A stretch of DNA of 64,000 nucleotides from Salinisphaera dokdonensis (GCF_040361215.1 NZ_APND01000002.1:372001-436000); one strand, 5' to 3'; shown: positions 7,985-17,512, numbered from the stretch's first letter. Notes: a model not told the origin generated them from the letters alone. Numbers and translations are program-made.

Positions 7985-8863
7985 TTAACGTGGGCTGTCT
8001 GAGACGACTTCTTTGACGAAAGCTTCAAAGGCGTCGAGCTGGCTGCCCGTCATGCGCAACGGCGCAGCAAGCGGTGCGATGAGCCCAATATGCCCGACTC
8101 CGGGATAGATTTCCAATTTCGCCAACCCGCCGGCCTCATTGATTTTATCGACCAGGTTTCGACTGTTTTTCGGATAGACGGTTTCGTCGGCATCGCCGTG
8201 CATGAGCAGCATCGGCGGCTCGTCGCCGTCGACGAACTCGATCGGCTGGGTGCGCGGCCAGGTTTCGCGCGGCGCGAAGATCGTCTTCAGCGCGGGATCC
8301 TTTATGGGAAGAAAATCATAAGGGCCCGCCATGCCAACGAAGCCGGACAGAGCGTCGATCGAGCTCCCGGCCGAGGCGAGATAGCGCCCATCGGTGGCCA
8401 GCATCGCGCCGATATGCGCCCCGGCCGAATGCCCGGAGACGAACAGATGCGAGGCATCGCCACCATAATCCGCGGCATGCGCCTGCGCCCAGGCCACCGC
8501 CTGCGCGCCGTCCTCGATGAAGCCGGGAAAAGTCGTTGGCGGATACAGCCGGTAATCCGGCAGCACGGCAATGAAGCCGCGCGACGCCAACGCCTGGCCG
8601 ACAAAGCGATAGCCGCTCTTGTCGCCGCTCTGCCAGCTGCCGCCATAGAAGAACACGACCACCGGCGCGCCTGCGGCCTTGTCCTCGGGCACATAGACAT
8701 CGAGCGCCTGGCGCGGGTCGTCGCCATAGGCGATATCCACATGGCGATCGTAGCCCCAGCGCGGCGTCAGCGCGTTGGCCCAGAACTGGCCCGAGCAGGC
8801 GGCCGTCATCAACGACAGCGCACCCATCAGTAGCGCGCCCGCGACCCTGTTGCCACGCCTCAC
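7985..8863 (-). CDS. Alpha/beta-hydrolase lipoprotein, carboxylesterase-like
   Basis: Predicted lipoprotein esterase, 292 residues. A signal peptide ends with the lipobox MTAAC (Cys23). The hydrolase domain shows FFYGGSWQSGDK at about 71-82 (an HGG-type oxyanion loop in which Tyr replaces His), the nucleophile elbow GHSAG (Ser146), HGDADETVYP for the catalytic acid, and YPGVGH for the catalytic His. This resembles the BD-FAE/hormone-sensitive-lipase-like group; the substrate is unknown. Its start overlaps the gor stop by four bases (ATGA), so the two are translationally coupled. Confidence 0.85.
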   Translation of the reverse strand: MRRGNRVAGALLMGALSLMTAACSGQFWANALTPRWGYDRHVDIAYGDDPRQALDVYVPEDKAAGAPVVVFFYGGSWQSGDKSGYRFVGQALASRGFIAVLPDYRLYPPTTFPGFIEDGAQAVAWAQAHAADYGGDASHLFVSGHSAGAHIGAMLATDGRYLASAGSSIDALSGFVGMAGPYDFLPIKDPALKTIFAPRETWPRTQPIEFVDGDEPPMLLMHGDADETVYPKNSRNLVDKINEAGGLAKLEIYPGVGHIGLIAPLAAPLRMTGSQLDAFEAFVKEVVSDSPR

Positions 8864-10206
8864 GTCATGGTGACGAACTCTTCCGCACTGGTCGGATGAA
8901 TCGCCACGGTGTTGTCGAAATCGGCCTTGGTGGCGCCCATCTTCACGGCCACACCGAAGCCCTGCAGCATCTCGTCGGCGCCGTCGCCGATCACATGCGC
9001 GCCCACGACCTTCTCGTCGTCGCCCACGCAGACCAGCTTCATATCGCTGGGCACCTTGTGTTCGAGCACGCCGTGATAGAGCGCGACGTAGTGGCTGGTG
9101 TAGATCTTCACCGCAGCGTCGCCGTACTCGGCGCGCGCATCCGCCTCGCTCAGGCCCACGCTGCCAATCGGCGGATGGGTGAACACCACGGTCGGGATGT
9201 TGTGATAATCCAGCCGCCGATCCGGCTGGCCGCCGAACAGACGGTCGGACAGCCGGCGGCCGGCCGCGATCGCCACCGGTGTGAGTTCGGCCTGGCCGGT
9301 CACGTCACCGAGCGCATGCACACCGTCGATGGCGGTGTCCTGCCATTCGTCGACCGGGATGGTGCCATTGGCGGCAGTCTCCAGTCCCAGGCTTTCGAGA
9401 TCGAGATTATCGGTATTCGGCAGCCGACCGATCGCCCAGATCAGCTTGTCGACGGTGATCGAATCACCATCCTCGAAATCCACCTGCACCTGCTCACCGG
9501 CTTCGCTGAGCTCGGCGGTCTGGCGGTTCATCTGCACATCGATACCGGCCTCGCGCATGCGCTCGATCAGCGTATCGCCGAGCATGGCATCGAAATTCTT
9601 GAGCACGTGTTCCTTGCGCAGCAGCAGCTTCACGTCGGCGCCGAGGCCGTTGAGTACGCCGGCCAGTTCGCAGGCGATATAGCCACTGCCCACAATCGCC
9701 ACGCTGTTCGGGCGTTCGCGCCACTGGAAGAAGCCGTCGGAGTCGGTGCCCAGCGCGGCGCCGGGCACATCGGGCCAATGCGGTTTGCCGCCGGTGGCGA
9801 TCACGACATGGTCGGCCTCGAGCTCGCGCTCGCCGACTGCGATCCGGCGTTCGCCGGCGAAGCGGGCATCGCCAGCCACGAACTCGACCGCGTCCTTGTC
9901 GAGATTGCGCGCGTATATGCCATTGAGACGCTGGATATAGGTCTCGCGGTTATCGACGAGCTTGGTCCAGTCGTGCTCGGGCACGCCGGTGGCAAAGCCG
10001 TAGTCGGCCGCGTGGGCCGCATGGCTGGCGAACTCGGCCGCATGCCACATCACCTTCTTCGGCACGCAACCGATATTCACGCAGGTGCCGCCCAGCCGGC
10101 CGCGCTCGATCAGCGCGACTTTCTTGCCGTAGCTCGCCGCGCGGCGGGCCGTGGCCATGCCACCGCTGCCGCCGCCGATCACCACGAGATCGAAATGCTC
10201 ACTCAT
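8860..10206 (-). CDS. gor: Glutathione-disulfide reductase
   Basis: NADPH-dependent flavoprotein reducing oxidised glutathione, 448 residues. Order of motifs: FAD dinucleotide site VIGGGSGG near residue 9, the redox disulfide GGTCVNIGCVPKKVMW (Cys42, Cys47), NADPH fold VAIVGSGYIACELAG, Arg-containing LLRKEHVLKNFD that favours NADPH, FAD-binding HALGDV, and the dimer-interface catalytic AIHPTSAEE (His437). KKVMWHAAE directly after the disulfide is typical of glutathione reductase rather than mercuric or lipoamide enzymes. Start ATG with GAGG about seven bases upstream. Divergent from prlC across about 160 bases. Confidence 0.92.
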   Translation of the reverse strand: MSEHFDLVVIGGGSGGMATARRAASYGKKVALIERGRLGGTCVNIGCVPKKVMWHAAEFASHAAHAADYGFATGVPEHDWTKLVDNRETYIQRLNGIYARNLDKDAVEFVAGDARFAGERRIAVGERELEADHVVIATGGKPHWPDVPGAALGTDSDGFFQWRERPNSVAIVGSGYIACELAGVLNGLGADVKLLLRKEHVLKNFDAMLGDTLIERMREAGIDVQMNRQTAELSEAGEQVQVDFEDGDSITVDKLIWAIGRLPNTDNLDLESLGLETAANGTIPVDEWQDTAIDGVHALGDVTGQAELTPVAIAAGRRLSDRLFGGQPDRRLDYHNIPTVVFTHPPIGSVGLSEADARAEYGDAAVKIYTSHYVALYHGVLEHKVPSDMKLVCVGDDEKVVGAHVIGDGADEMLQGFGVAVKMGATKADFDNTVAIHPTSAEEFVTMT

Positions 10207-10368
10207 AGGGAACCTCTGTTCCTTAGCTCACCCGCAATATGATGGCCTGCATTGTATGTCCGCGCCGACAGCCTGTCAGGCGCTCTTGATTGGCGGGCCC
10301 CGGCCCGCACATAGTCAGCAGAGCTGGCGCCCGGCGCCGCAACCACCGTTTTCGCGAGAACCCCGTCC

Positions 10369-12441
10369 ATGACCGAAGCCCAGAACAACCCGCTCCTCAC
10401 CATGCTCGAAGGCGGCCAGTTGCCCGACTTCTCGGCCATCGCACCGGAACATGCCGAACCGGCCGTCGAGCAGATGATCACTGACGCCCGGCGTGCGGTC
10501 GACCGCGCGATTGCCCAGAGCGTCGACCCCAGCTGGGAGAATCTGGTCGCCCCCCTCGATGCGGCCGAAGACCGTATCGAGCGCGCCTTCTCGCCGGTCT
10601 CGCATCTGCATGCGGTCATGGATGCGCCGGAATGGCGCGAGGCCTACCAGGCCTGCCTGCCGAAGCTCACCGCTTTCTCGTCCGAGATCGGTCAGAACAC
10701 CGCGTTGTTCGAAGCCGTGCAGCGCCTGCGCGATGCCGACGTCTTCGACACGCTCGACGCCGCCCAGCAGCGCGTGGTCAACGACATGCTGCGCGATTTC
10801 CGGCTGTCCGGCGTGGCGCTGGACGACGAAGCCAAGGCACGCTTTGCCGAAATCGCCCAGCGCATGAGCGAACTGTCGACGAACTTTCAGCAGAACCTGC
10901 TGGACGCCACCCAGGCCTGGCGCAAGCACGTGACCGACGAAGCAGAACTCAGCGGCCTGCCGGATTCGGCCCGCGCCCTGCTCGCCCAGAACGCGGCGAA
11001 CAAGGATCTCGACGGCTGGCTGGTCACGCTGGATGCGCCCAGCTTCATCGCCGTGATGACCCACGCGGACAACCGCGAGCTACGCGCCGAAATCTACGAA
11101 GCCTTCTCCAGCCGCGCCTCGGAAGTCGGCCCGCAGGGCGGCGAATACGACAACAGCGCGATCATGGACGAAATCCTGGCGCTGCGGCACGAAGCCGCCG
11201 GCCTGCTCGGCTTCGACAACTATGCCGAGAAGTCGCTGGCGACCAAGATGGCCGACAGCCCGAACCAGATCGAGGCCTTCCTGCTCGATCTTGCCGAGCG
11301 CAGCCGCGCGCCGGCCGAGGCCGAGCTGGCCGAACTCGAGGCGCTGGCCGCCGAAGACGGCATCAAGGACATGCAGGCCTGGGACGTCGGCTACTACGGC
11401 GAAAAGCTCAAGGAGCAGCGCTACAACTACTCCGCCGAGGATCTGCGCCCCTATTTCCAGGCGCCGCAGGTGATCGACGGGCTATTCAAGGTCGTCGAAC
11501 GCCTTTACGACATCCGCATCACCGCGCTGGACGATGTCTCGACGTGGCATGAAGACGTCACCGTCTACGAGATCCGCGACGCCGAGAACACCCGCCGCGG
11601 CGTGTTCTATCTCGACCCCTATGCCCGTGAAGGCAAGCGCGGCGGCGCCTGGATGGACGGCTTCCAGACCCGGCGCGCCGGTGCCGACGGCATCCAGCTG
11701 CCGGTCGCCTTCCTGACCTGCAACTTCTCGCCGCCCATCGGCGACGAACCCGCGCTGCTGACCCACGACGAGGTCACCACGCTGTTCCACGAATTCGGCC
11801 ACGGCCTCCATCACATGCTCACGCAGGTCGATTACGGCCCGATCTCCGGTATCTCCGGCGTCGAATGGGACGCGGTCGAGCTACCCAGCCAGTTCATGGA
11901 GAACTGGTGCTGGGAGCGCGAGTCGCTGGACCTGTTCGCCGCCCATTACCAGACCGGCGAACCGCTGCCGCAGGAGCTGTTCGACAAGCTCTATGCCTCG
12001 CGCAATCACATGGCCGGCTGGCAGATGCTGCGTCAGGTCGAAATCTCGCTGTTCGACCTGCGCCTGCATCGCGACTACGCCCCCCAGCAGGGCCAGAGCA
12101 TTCTCGACACGCTCGCCGCGGTACGCGCCGAAGTCGCGGTCATGCAGCCGCCGTCGATCAACCGCTTCCCGCACAGCTTCATGCATATCTTCGCGGGCGG
12201 TTATGCGGCCGGCTACTACAGCTACAAATGGGCGGAAGTGCTCTCGGCGGATGCCTTCGCGGCGTTCGAGGAAAGCTCGCTATTCGACAAGGCCACCGGC
12301 CGGCGCTTCCTCGCCGAAGTGCTGGAACGCGGCGCGACCCGCGACGCGCTCGACAACTTCGTCGCCTTCCGTGGCCGCGAGCCGTCGATCGACGCGCTGT
12401 TGCGGCATAGCGGACTGGCCGAGGGCGAGCGCGCTGCCTGA
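10369..12441 (+). CDS. prlC: Oligopeptidase A (M3 metallopeptidase)
   Basis: Cytoplasmic zinc oligopeptidase of the thimet family (PrlC/OpdA), 690 residues, near the E. coli 680. It degrades signal peptides and other short peptides. The zinc motif HEFGHGLHHML is at residues 474-484. Upstream lie FYLDPYAREGKRGGAWM and other M3 signatures, and the C-terminal substrate segment YYSYKWAEVLSADAF is present. The N-terminus matches family members (NNPLL... LPDFSAIAPEHAEPAV). No export signal. Transcribed alone, with a convergent DUF1499 gene just downstream. Confidence 0.95.
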   Translation: MTEAQNNPLLTMLEGGQLPDFSAIAPEHAEPAVEQMITDARRAVDRAIAQSVDPSWENLVAPLDAAEDRIERAFSPVSHLHAVMDAPEWREAYQACLPKLTAFSSEIGQNTALFEAVQRLRDADVFDTLDAAQQRVVNDMLRDFRLSGVALDDEAKARFAEIAQRMSELSTNFQQNLLDATQAWRKHVTDEAELSGLPDSARALLAQNAANKDLDGWLVTLDAPSFIAVMTHADNRELRAEIYEAFSSRASEVGPQGGEYDNSAIMDEILALRHEAAGLLGFDNYAEKSLATKMADSPNQIEAFLLDLAERSRAPAEAELAELEALAAEDGIKDMQAWDVGYYGEKLKEQRYNYSAEDLRPYFQAPQVIDGLFKVVERLYDIRITALDDVSTWHEDVTVYEIRDAENTRRGVFYLDPYAREGKRGGAWMDGFQTRRAGADGIQLPVAFLTCNFSPPIGDEPALLTHDEVTTLFHEFGHGLHHMLTQVDYGPISGISGVEWDAVELPSQFMENWCWERESLDLFAAHYQTGEPLPQELFDKLYASRNHMAGWQMLRQVEISLFDLRLHRDYAPQQGQSILDTLAAVRAEVAVMQPPSINRFPHSFMHIFAGGYAAGYYSYKWAEVLSADAFAAFEESSLFDKATGRRFLAEVLERGATRDALDNFVAFRGREPSIDALLRHSGLAEGERAA

Positions 12442-12475
12442 TACAGGCGCTACCGCCTCCGCATCCCGGGGGCGG

Positions 12476-12946
12476 CTAACTTGGCGTGTCGAGCAGCGCG
12501 TTAAAACGCGCCCGCAGATGCTCGACACGTTTTCGGTTGACGTTGAAGTCGTAGTAGCCAATCCGCGATGACGACTTCACGTCGATGATCTGCGCCTCGG
12601 GCTGAATCAGAAACGCCACATCGTCGACAAACCCGGTCGTCGTGCGGAAGGTCACATGAACGAATCGCTCCTCGGTGCGTTCCACCCGCGCGTTGTCGGC
12701 CTCGTATAGCGCTTTCAGCAAAGCCTGGCGGGCAGCGGCCACTGTCGCGCCGGCAAAACGCAGCGGCTCGACATACTTCGAACTGTCTCGCGGCGCCTGC
12801 GACGACACGCAATGCGGCGCGCTCGAGCAGGGCGTGAATTCGTCCGCCGAGCGGGTGAACTGCTTGGGCGGCGAACTCGCACAGCCGACCAGCCCGGTGG
12901 CCATTACAATGGCGGTCGCAACAGGCTTGAACAGAACTCGAAACAT
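12476..12946 (-). CDS. DUF1499 lipoprotein
   Basis: Predicted lipoprotein, 156 residues, with lipobox GLVGC (Cys22). The mature part shows the DUF1499 pattern: PCSSAPHCVSS near the start, ARQALLKALYEADNARV in the middle, VDDVAFLIQPEAQIIDVKSSSRIGYYDFNVNRKRVEHLR toward the end (quoted in pieces: SSSRIGYYDFNVNRKRVE is the hallmark). Function of the family is unknown. Convergent with prlC, ending 34 bases from its stop. Confidence 0.82.
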   Translation of the reverse strand: MFRVLFKPVATAIVMATGLVGCASSPPKQFTRSADEFTPCSSAPHCVSSQAPRDSSKYVEPLRFAGATVAAARQALLKALYEADNARVERTEERFVHVTFRTTTGFVDDVAFLIQPEAQIIDVKSSSRIGYYDFNVNRKRVEHLRARFNALLDTPS

Positions 12947-13036
12947 CGCATGACACGCTGAAGGCTAACTACGGGCCCGCACTGTACACCGCCGCCCGCA
13001 GCACTCATGTGTTGTCGCCCCCTAAGGAACCACTCG

Positions 13037-13810
13037 ATGCATATCGCTACCTGGAACGTCAATTCGCTCAACGTGCGCCTGGACCATGTCCTCGCCTGGC
13101 TGGAGAAGAATCCGGTCGACGCGCTCGCGCTGCAGGAAACCAAGCTCACCGACGCCAAGTTCCCGGTCGAAGCCATCCGCGAAGCCGGCTACGAAACCGT
13201 GTTTACCGGCCAGAAGACCTACAACGGCGTCGCGCTGCTCACGAAAACGCCCGCGGAGGACGTGGTCTATGCCCTGCCCGGCTTCGAGGATGAGCACAAA
13301 CGCGTGATCGCGGCGACCGTGGACGGCGTTCGCGTGATCGGCGTGTACTGCCCCAACGGCCAAGACCTGGATTCACCCAAGTACGAATACAAGCTCGCCT
13401 GGTTCGACGCGCTCGCCGGTTGGCTCACCGACGAGTTGAAGACCCACGACAAGCTCGTGCTCACCGGCGACTTCAATATCGCACCGCGCGACGAAGACAC
13501 CTACGACCCCGAGAAATGGCAGGGCCGCATCCTCTGCTCGCCGCCCGAGCGCGCCGCTTTGCAGAAGCTTCTGGATGCCGGCCTCACCGACTGCTGGCGC
13601 CTGTTCGACGAGCCCGAAGGCCGCCACCGCTTCACCTGGTGGGATTACCGCAACGGCGGCTGGGCCCGCAACGCTGGCCTGCGTATCGACCACGTGCTCG
13701 CCACCGGCGCGCTCGCCGATAACTGCCGCGAGTGCAAGGCCCATGTCGGCGAACGCGGCCGCAAGCGGCCGTCAGACCATGTTCCTGTGGCTGCTGACTT
13801 CGTTATTTAA
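13037..13810 (+). CDS. xthA: Exodeoxyribonuclease III (AP endonuclease)
   Basis: Base-excision-repair nuclease of the EEP superfamily, 257 residues. Visible signatures: ATWNVNSL at the N-terminus, LQETKLTD with the metal-binding Glu, YCPNGQ, LTGDFNIAPRDEDTYDP with the catalytic Asp/Asn, FTWWDYRNGGWARNAGLRIDH in the substrate region (two motifs, WWDYR and LRIDH), and PSDHVPV near the end with the catalytic Asp-His. ATG 13037 is chosen because AAGGA lies 9-14 bases upstream and gives the canonical MHIATWNVNSLN start. E. coli XthA is of similar size. Confidence 0.93.
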   Translation: MHIATWNVNSLNVRLDHVLAWLEKNPVDALALQETKLTDAKFPVEAIREAGYETVFTGQKTYNGVALLTKTPAEDVVYALPGFEDEHKRVIAATVDGVRVIGVYCPNGQDLDSPKYEYKLAWFDALAGWLTDELKTHDKLVLTGDFNIAPRDEDTYDPEKWQGRILCSPPERAALQKLLDAGLTDCWRLFDEPEGRHRFTWWDYRNGGWARNAGLRIDHVLATGALADNCRECKAHVGERGRKRPSDHVPVAADFVI

Positions 13811-13921
13811 GAGGGCCACCTGCGATCGAATTCCAATAGACAGCTCCCCTTCCATTTAGCAGACCCCCGAGTTAGGGTCGATTTACTCGAAACTATAACT
13901 ACAACTCGGGGAAAACTGAGT

Positions 13922-14707
13922 ATGCAGAATGGGTTAAATTCGACTTACAAATCCGTTGCAGCGGAGGCGGATCTGTGGTCGAGAAACCCGGTTCTCGATA
14001 GCCAAGTCGTCGATTTCGTTCGGAATCGCTTCGGAACTATTCTCACAAATAGCGAGCGAGTAACAGAGTCGAGCCGATCAATCAGCTCGTTTCAGGCTAG
14101 CTCGATAACGGACTACTTTCCCGGCTTGCGGGAGCGCCACGCTCTCAATCTGGCAGAACCATTCGGTTTCAGGCTCCATGAGCCTCAGGCATCCAGTGGA
14201 ATCGCCCATTTTTCCCATGCCGGGGATATGCCGGAGCTGAAAGCAAATCGTTGTAAGTCGCTCATTCGAGCGCTGATCCCGAACGAACCCTTCTCAAGTA
14301 ATTTTCTCCACTCATTAAAATCAGCGACGGGCTTTTATGTTGCTGCTGAAGACCGTATCGATAACTCATCTATGCGGATCGACTTATTGATTAGCTGGCG
14401 CGATGAAAATTGCCGAAGATATCGTCAAATCGTCGAGATGAAGTTCGATCACAAGCTGACGAAAGGTCAGCTGGAGAAATACGGCCGCGACGCGCTGCAG
14501 AATGTCGACGATCCGGAGCATCTGCGGCTCGTATTACTCACACTGGATGGGGCTTTCTCACGAGCAGACAGGCGCTCGCTTAAGGAAATCTGGCATCCGC
14601 TCTCATGGCTGAATTTTCTTCGTCATTGGGAAGCGGAATTAGTGTCCGATCACGACAATACCTTTATCGCATTCCGACGCCAACTCTGGGCGCGGATCGG
14701 AGCCTGA
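13922..14707 (+). CDS. PD-(D/E)XK nuclease-superfamily protein
   Basis: Protein of 261 residues with a recognisable nuclease core: MRIDLLISW (Asp154), then IVEMKFDHK (Glu172 and Lys174, the ExK pair), then QLEKYG with Gln183 and Tyr187 in the QxxxY arrangement seen in RecB/AddB-type nucleases. The first 140 residues are not recognised. GGGGA precedes the ATG. Base composition is visibly lower in GC than flanking genes. It is followed after one base by a gene of unknown function, so the two form an operon. A DNA-defence or restriction role is an inference from the fold and context only. Confidence 0.7.
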   Translation: MQNGLNSTYKSVAAEADLWSRNPVLDSQVVDFVRNRFGTILTNSERVTESSRSISSFQASSITDYFPGLRERHALNLAEPFGFRLHEPQASSGIAHFSHAGDMPELKANRCKSLIRALIPNEPFSSNFLHSLKSATGFYVAAEDRIDNSSMRIDLLISWRDENCRRYRQIVEMKFDHKLTKGQLEKYGRDALQNVDDPEHLRLVLLTLDGAFSRADRRSLKEIWHPLSWLNFLRHWEAELVSDHDNTFIAFRRQLWARIGA

Positions 14708-14708
14708 C

Positions 14709-15317
14709 ATGTCAAAAATCGATATTCCCGAATCGTTGCAGTTCTACTACGAATCCCCAGGTAACGCACAAGCGATTGAGACGCTCGTAGAAAAGATTCA
14801 CGGGCGCAATGACGGCGTCACGGAAGATATGAGCTGGGATGATCTCGCCACTTATCACCGCGCGCTACTGGCTGGTTATCAGACCCAAGTCGACCTATGG
14901 CTATTTTACAAAGCGCTATGGGAAGAAGTTTGGGCGCCGGCGACGAGCCTATTGATCGAAGCTGGCGCTACCGATTGCAAAGCACACGAATACGAGGGAG
15001 AGCTCTCGCTTTCAACCACTTGGGATGAGTGCATGTATCGCATGCACAATATCGAAAACGGCCGATTTATCTCTTCCGTGTGGAGCGACCAGAAGGCTAT
15101 AAAAATTGGCTTTCACTTTGAAGAGAAAGGCGGCGGCTACGGATTCTCAAACAGTCTGACTCTCGATGCGGCCGCTTGGGAACATGATGGCAATGAAGAT
15201 GAGTGGACTACAAAGCCGGTGGACTTGCCGGTTCGAGGCTTAGATCACATCGATGTAACGCCGCTGCAGAAAGCCGCTCTTGCAGCAGTACGTGCATTTA
15301 CACAGGCGCTTATCTAG
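14709..15317 (+). CDS. Unknown protein paired with the PD-(D/E)XK gene
   Basis: Protein of 202 residues, acidic, no signal peptide or membrane helix. I do not recognise a family. Visible features are a helical N-terminal half (HRALLAGYQTQVDLWLFYKALWEEVW), a beta-rich centre (SVWSDQKAIKIGFHFEEKGGGYGF) and a helical C-terminus. It starts one base after the nuclease stop and shares its lower GC content, so the pair was probably acquired together. It could be a partner, inhibitor or specificity factor of the nuclease; nothing in the sequence decides this. Confidence 0.65.
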   Translation: MSKIDIPESLQFYYESPGNAQAIETLVEKIHGRNDGVTEDMSWDDLATYHRALLAGYQTQVDLWLFYKALWEEVWAPATSLLIEAGATDCKAHEYEGELSLSTTWDECMYRMHNIENGRFISSVWSDQKAIKIGFHFEEKGGGYGFSNSLTLDAAAWEHDGNEDEWTTKPVDLPVRGLDHIDVTPLQKAALAAVRAFTQALI

Positions 15318-15412
15318 TCATAAGCCTTGTCCCGACCGCGAACTGTGAGCGATAGGCTTTTATCTCACGGTACCGCCGAATAACTTCCGCGCGAATCTAA
15401 AAAATTCAAAAG

Positions 15413-16507
15413 CTAGAACAATAAATTGCCAGGCCGACGCTGGACGGTCCTCCCAAGTCGGCTATCTATCACTTCTTGAGTAGCGACCGCGCTTACGCCA
15501 TTCGCCGGCAATCGACCTTTTGTCTGATCGTATTCGCGATGGATTTTGTCAAGTTGTAGCCAGCCCTCTTCGGTAAGCAGCGCAGTCACTACACCATAGT
15601 GAAACAGTTCGTTGCGGACGGCCCAATCTTCATAGCCAAGTCGCCTGAACTCATCTGAAACTTCCAGCAAGCAGTCCAAAAAGTCCACGCCGCGATGTCG
15701 AACCACGTGCGCCGCGGCTCGACGCTGAAGCCATAGTCCGAGCGTCGAAAAACCTGGGAGGTGCATCGGCTGGGCAGCGACTATGGATCGAATCACCGGC
15801 GCGTCCGGTTCGAAGCGGCGCACGATGGCCAGCGCGGCGATATCGCCGATGAAACGTGCATGCAGACTGCTCGTATTTGCCGCCGTCTCCTCGCGGGCGG
15901 GCGGCTGAACCTTGGGCATCGCTTGGACTTCATGCTGGTCGGCTGGCCAGAGCAATGCGACGCACCATAAGTCCAAGTATTCATAGAGACGGGCTTTTGC
16001 GTGCCCGACTAGCGCGGTGCGCTGCGCCATCAACCGGGACCAGGCCTTGCGATGCTGGTAGATCGTGACGTCGGTGAGCTCGGAGCCCAGCGAGTCCGGC
16101 TGCGCCTCTCGACTTGTCTCAAAAAACGCAGAGATAGCGGCGTGGCCATAGGTGTTCTGCACCGCTTCGAAGACCGAAGCGTCGAATCCGCGCAGCACGT
16201 AATGCTCGACAACACGCGCTATGACGACTTCGAGCGCGTGCTTCTCCGGATTCAAGTCGATTAGGGCGGCAGGCAGGTCATCAATCTCCTCGAGCGCATC
16301 GATTGGCGGATCAAACGCGTCCAGCAACTCTTGGTCATTGAGTTCGTCAAGATGGCCGACAAGAGCCGATTCCAAGCAAAAGCGACACATCCGCAAGGCC
16401 TCCGAAAACGCGAGCTGCTGCTGCGGCGATAATGCCGCGCCTTCCTGTAACCGAGTGTGCGATGCATGGTGGGTCACTGAACGACCCGGCCACCGTAAGT
16501 CGCGCAC
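15413..16507 (-). CDS. Unknown helical protein
   Basis: Open frame of up to 364 residues, no recognised domain. Features: acidic segment near the N-terminus (DELNDQELLDAFDPPIDALEEIDDL), CRFC cysteine pair at about 41-44, and a long helical C-terminal half without membrane helices. The start is uncertain. GTG 16507 is the longest; a GTG at 16477 and an ATG at 16390 are alternatives and none has a clear ribosome site. It lies beside the PD-(D/E)XK pair, transcribed toward it, in an accessory-looking stretch. Coding is supported by the length and by amino-acid composition typical of a soluble protein. Confidence 0.6.
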   Translation of the reverse strand: MRDLRWPGRSVTHHASHTRLQEGAALSPQQQLAFSEALRMCRFCLESALVGHLDELNDQELLDAFDPPIDALEEIDDLPAALIDLNPEKHALEVVIARVVEHYVLRGFDASVFEAVQNTYGHAAISAFFETSREAQPDSLGSELTDVTIYQHRKAWSRLMAQRTALVGHAKARLYEYLDLWCVALLWPADQHEVQAMPKVQPPAREETAANTSSLHARFIGDIAALAIVRRFEPDAPVIRSIVAAQPMHLPGFSTLGLWLQRRAAAHVVRHRGVDFLDCLLEVSDEFRRLGYEDWAVRNELFHYGVVTALLTEEGWLQLDKIHREYDQTKGRLPANGVSAVATQEVIDSRLGRTVQRRPGNLLF

Positions 16508-16642
16508 TCAGACGTCGCAAACGCGAGGGCCGCTACGACTGACGCCGGTTGATGGGAGCGCACGCGATCCGGCCGCCGGGAAGGGGCGGCCTTACGCCGC
16601 CGAGCGCGCCCTGTTCTGGTGCGGCCTAATCGTGCGCCCGGC

Positions 16643-17512
16643 CTAGTCGGGCGCGCGCTGGGTCTTGCGCCCGAAGAGGATAAGCCCGATGCCGAAGACG
16701 AACATGAGCACGCCGTAGACCGCGGACGGCACCGACATCTCGCTGGAGTCCAGCAGCGTGAGCGTCACGAGCAGGCCGAGCGTTGCGTTCTTGATGCCCA
16801 GTTCGATAGCGACCGTCAGCGCGTCTCGCGCCGGCAGTCCTGTCACCCGGCCGCCGAGAAAGCCCAGTGCGATGCCGGCCACGTTGAGCGCGGCCGCGGC
16901 CAGGCCCGCGGTTTGTAGCAACGTCCAGAACTGATCGCGTACCTGTAGCACGATCGCCACGATCAACGCGGTGAGCACGAGCATGCCGAACAGGCTGACA
17001 AAGCTCTCGGAGCGCTTCGCAAAAGCAGGCGCGATTCGGCGCAGCCCCATGCCGAGCGAGACCGGGATCAGGATGATGACCACGAGCGTGGCAATGGTCC
17101 GCAGTACCGGCAGCGAGATCTGCTCGCTGGTGTCCATATAGAGGCGCATCGCCAGGTTGGTGAACAGCGGCAGCGTGAGGATCGTGACCAGGCTCGCCAA
17201 CACGGTGAGCACGATCGACAGCGCGACATTGCCGCGGGCGAGAAAGGTGAACAGATTGGAGGTCGTGCCGCCCGGGCAGGCCGCGATGATGACCAGCCCC
17301 ACGGCGATCGGCCCCGGCAGACCGAGCAGTGCCACGATTGCGAACGCGATCACCGGCAGCAGCAGGATCTGGGCGATGGCGCCCATGATCGTGGCGCGCG
17401 GATAGATCACCACGTTGCGGAAATCACGCGGCGCGAGCGTCAGGCCCATGCCGAGCATGATGATGAACAACGAGACCGGCAGCCCGATCTGAATCAGTGG
17501 CCCTTGTTCCAC
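16643..17512 (-). CDS. Bile acid:sodium symporter (BASS) family transporter
   Basis: Inner-membrane secondary transporter, 289 residues, with about nine or ten hydrophobic helices. Family marks: LGMGLTLAPRDF after helix 1, ACPGGTTSNLFTFLARGNVALSI in the centre (the GG-TxSN sodium-site region), and ELGIKNATLGLLV in the second half. Bacterial members carry sodium-coupled organic anions; the substrate here is unknown. GTG 17512 is supported by AAGGGGAG at 17519-17526, seven bases upstream. A terminator for the upstream leftward dehydrogenase gene lies between the two, so this gene has its own promoter. Confidence 0.87.
   Translation of the reverse strand: MEQGPLIQIGLPVSLFIIMLGMGLTLAPRDFRNVVIYPRATIMGAIAQILLLPVIAFAIVALLGLPGPIAVGLVIIAACPGGTTSNLFTFLARGNVALSIVLTVLASLVTILTLPLFTNLAMRLYMDTSEQISLPVLRTIATLVVIILIPVSLGMGLRRIAPAFAKRSESFVSLFGMLVLTALIVAIVLQVRDQFWTLLQTAGLAAAALNVAGIALGFLGGRVTGLPARDALTVAIELGIKNATLGLLVTLTLLDSSEMSVPSAVYGVLMFVFGIGLILFGRKTQRAPD

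Noticed and set aside
8896..10242. 448-codon plus-strand frame opposite gor
   Set aside because: The minus strand carries all glutathione reductase motifs; the plus frame has none.
12442..12475. Terminator between prlC and the DUF1499 gene
   Set aside because: Only a five-base GC stem with a long loop and no T-run.
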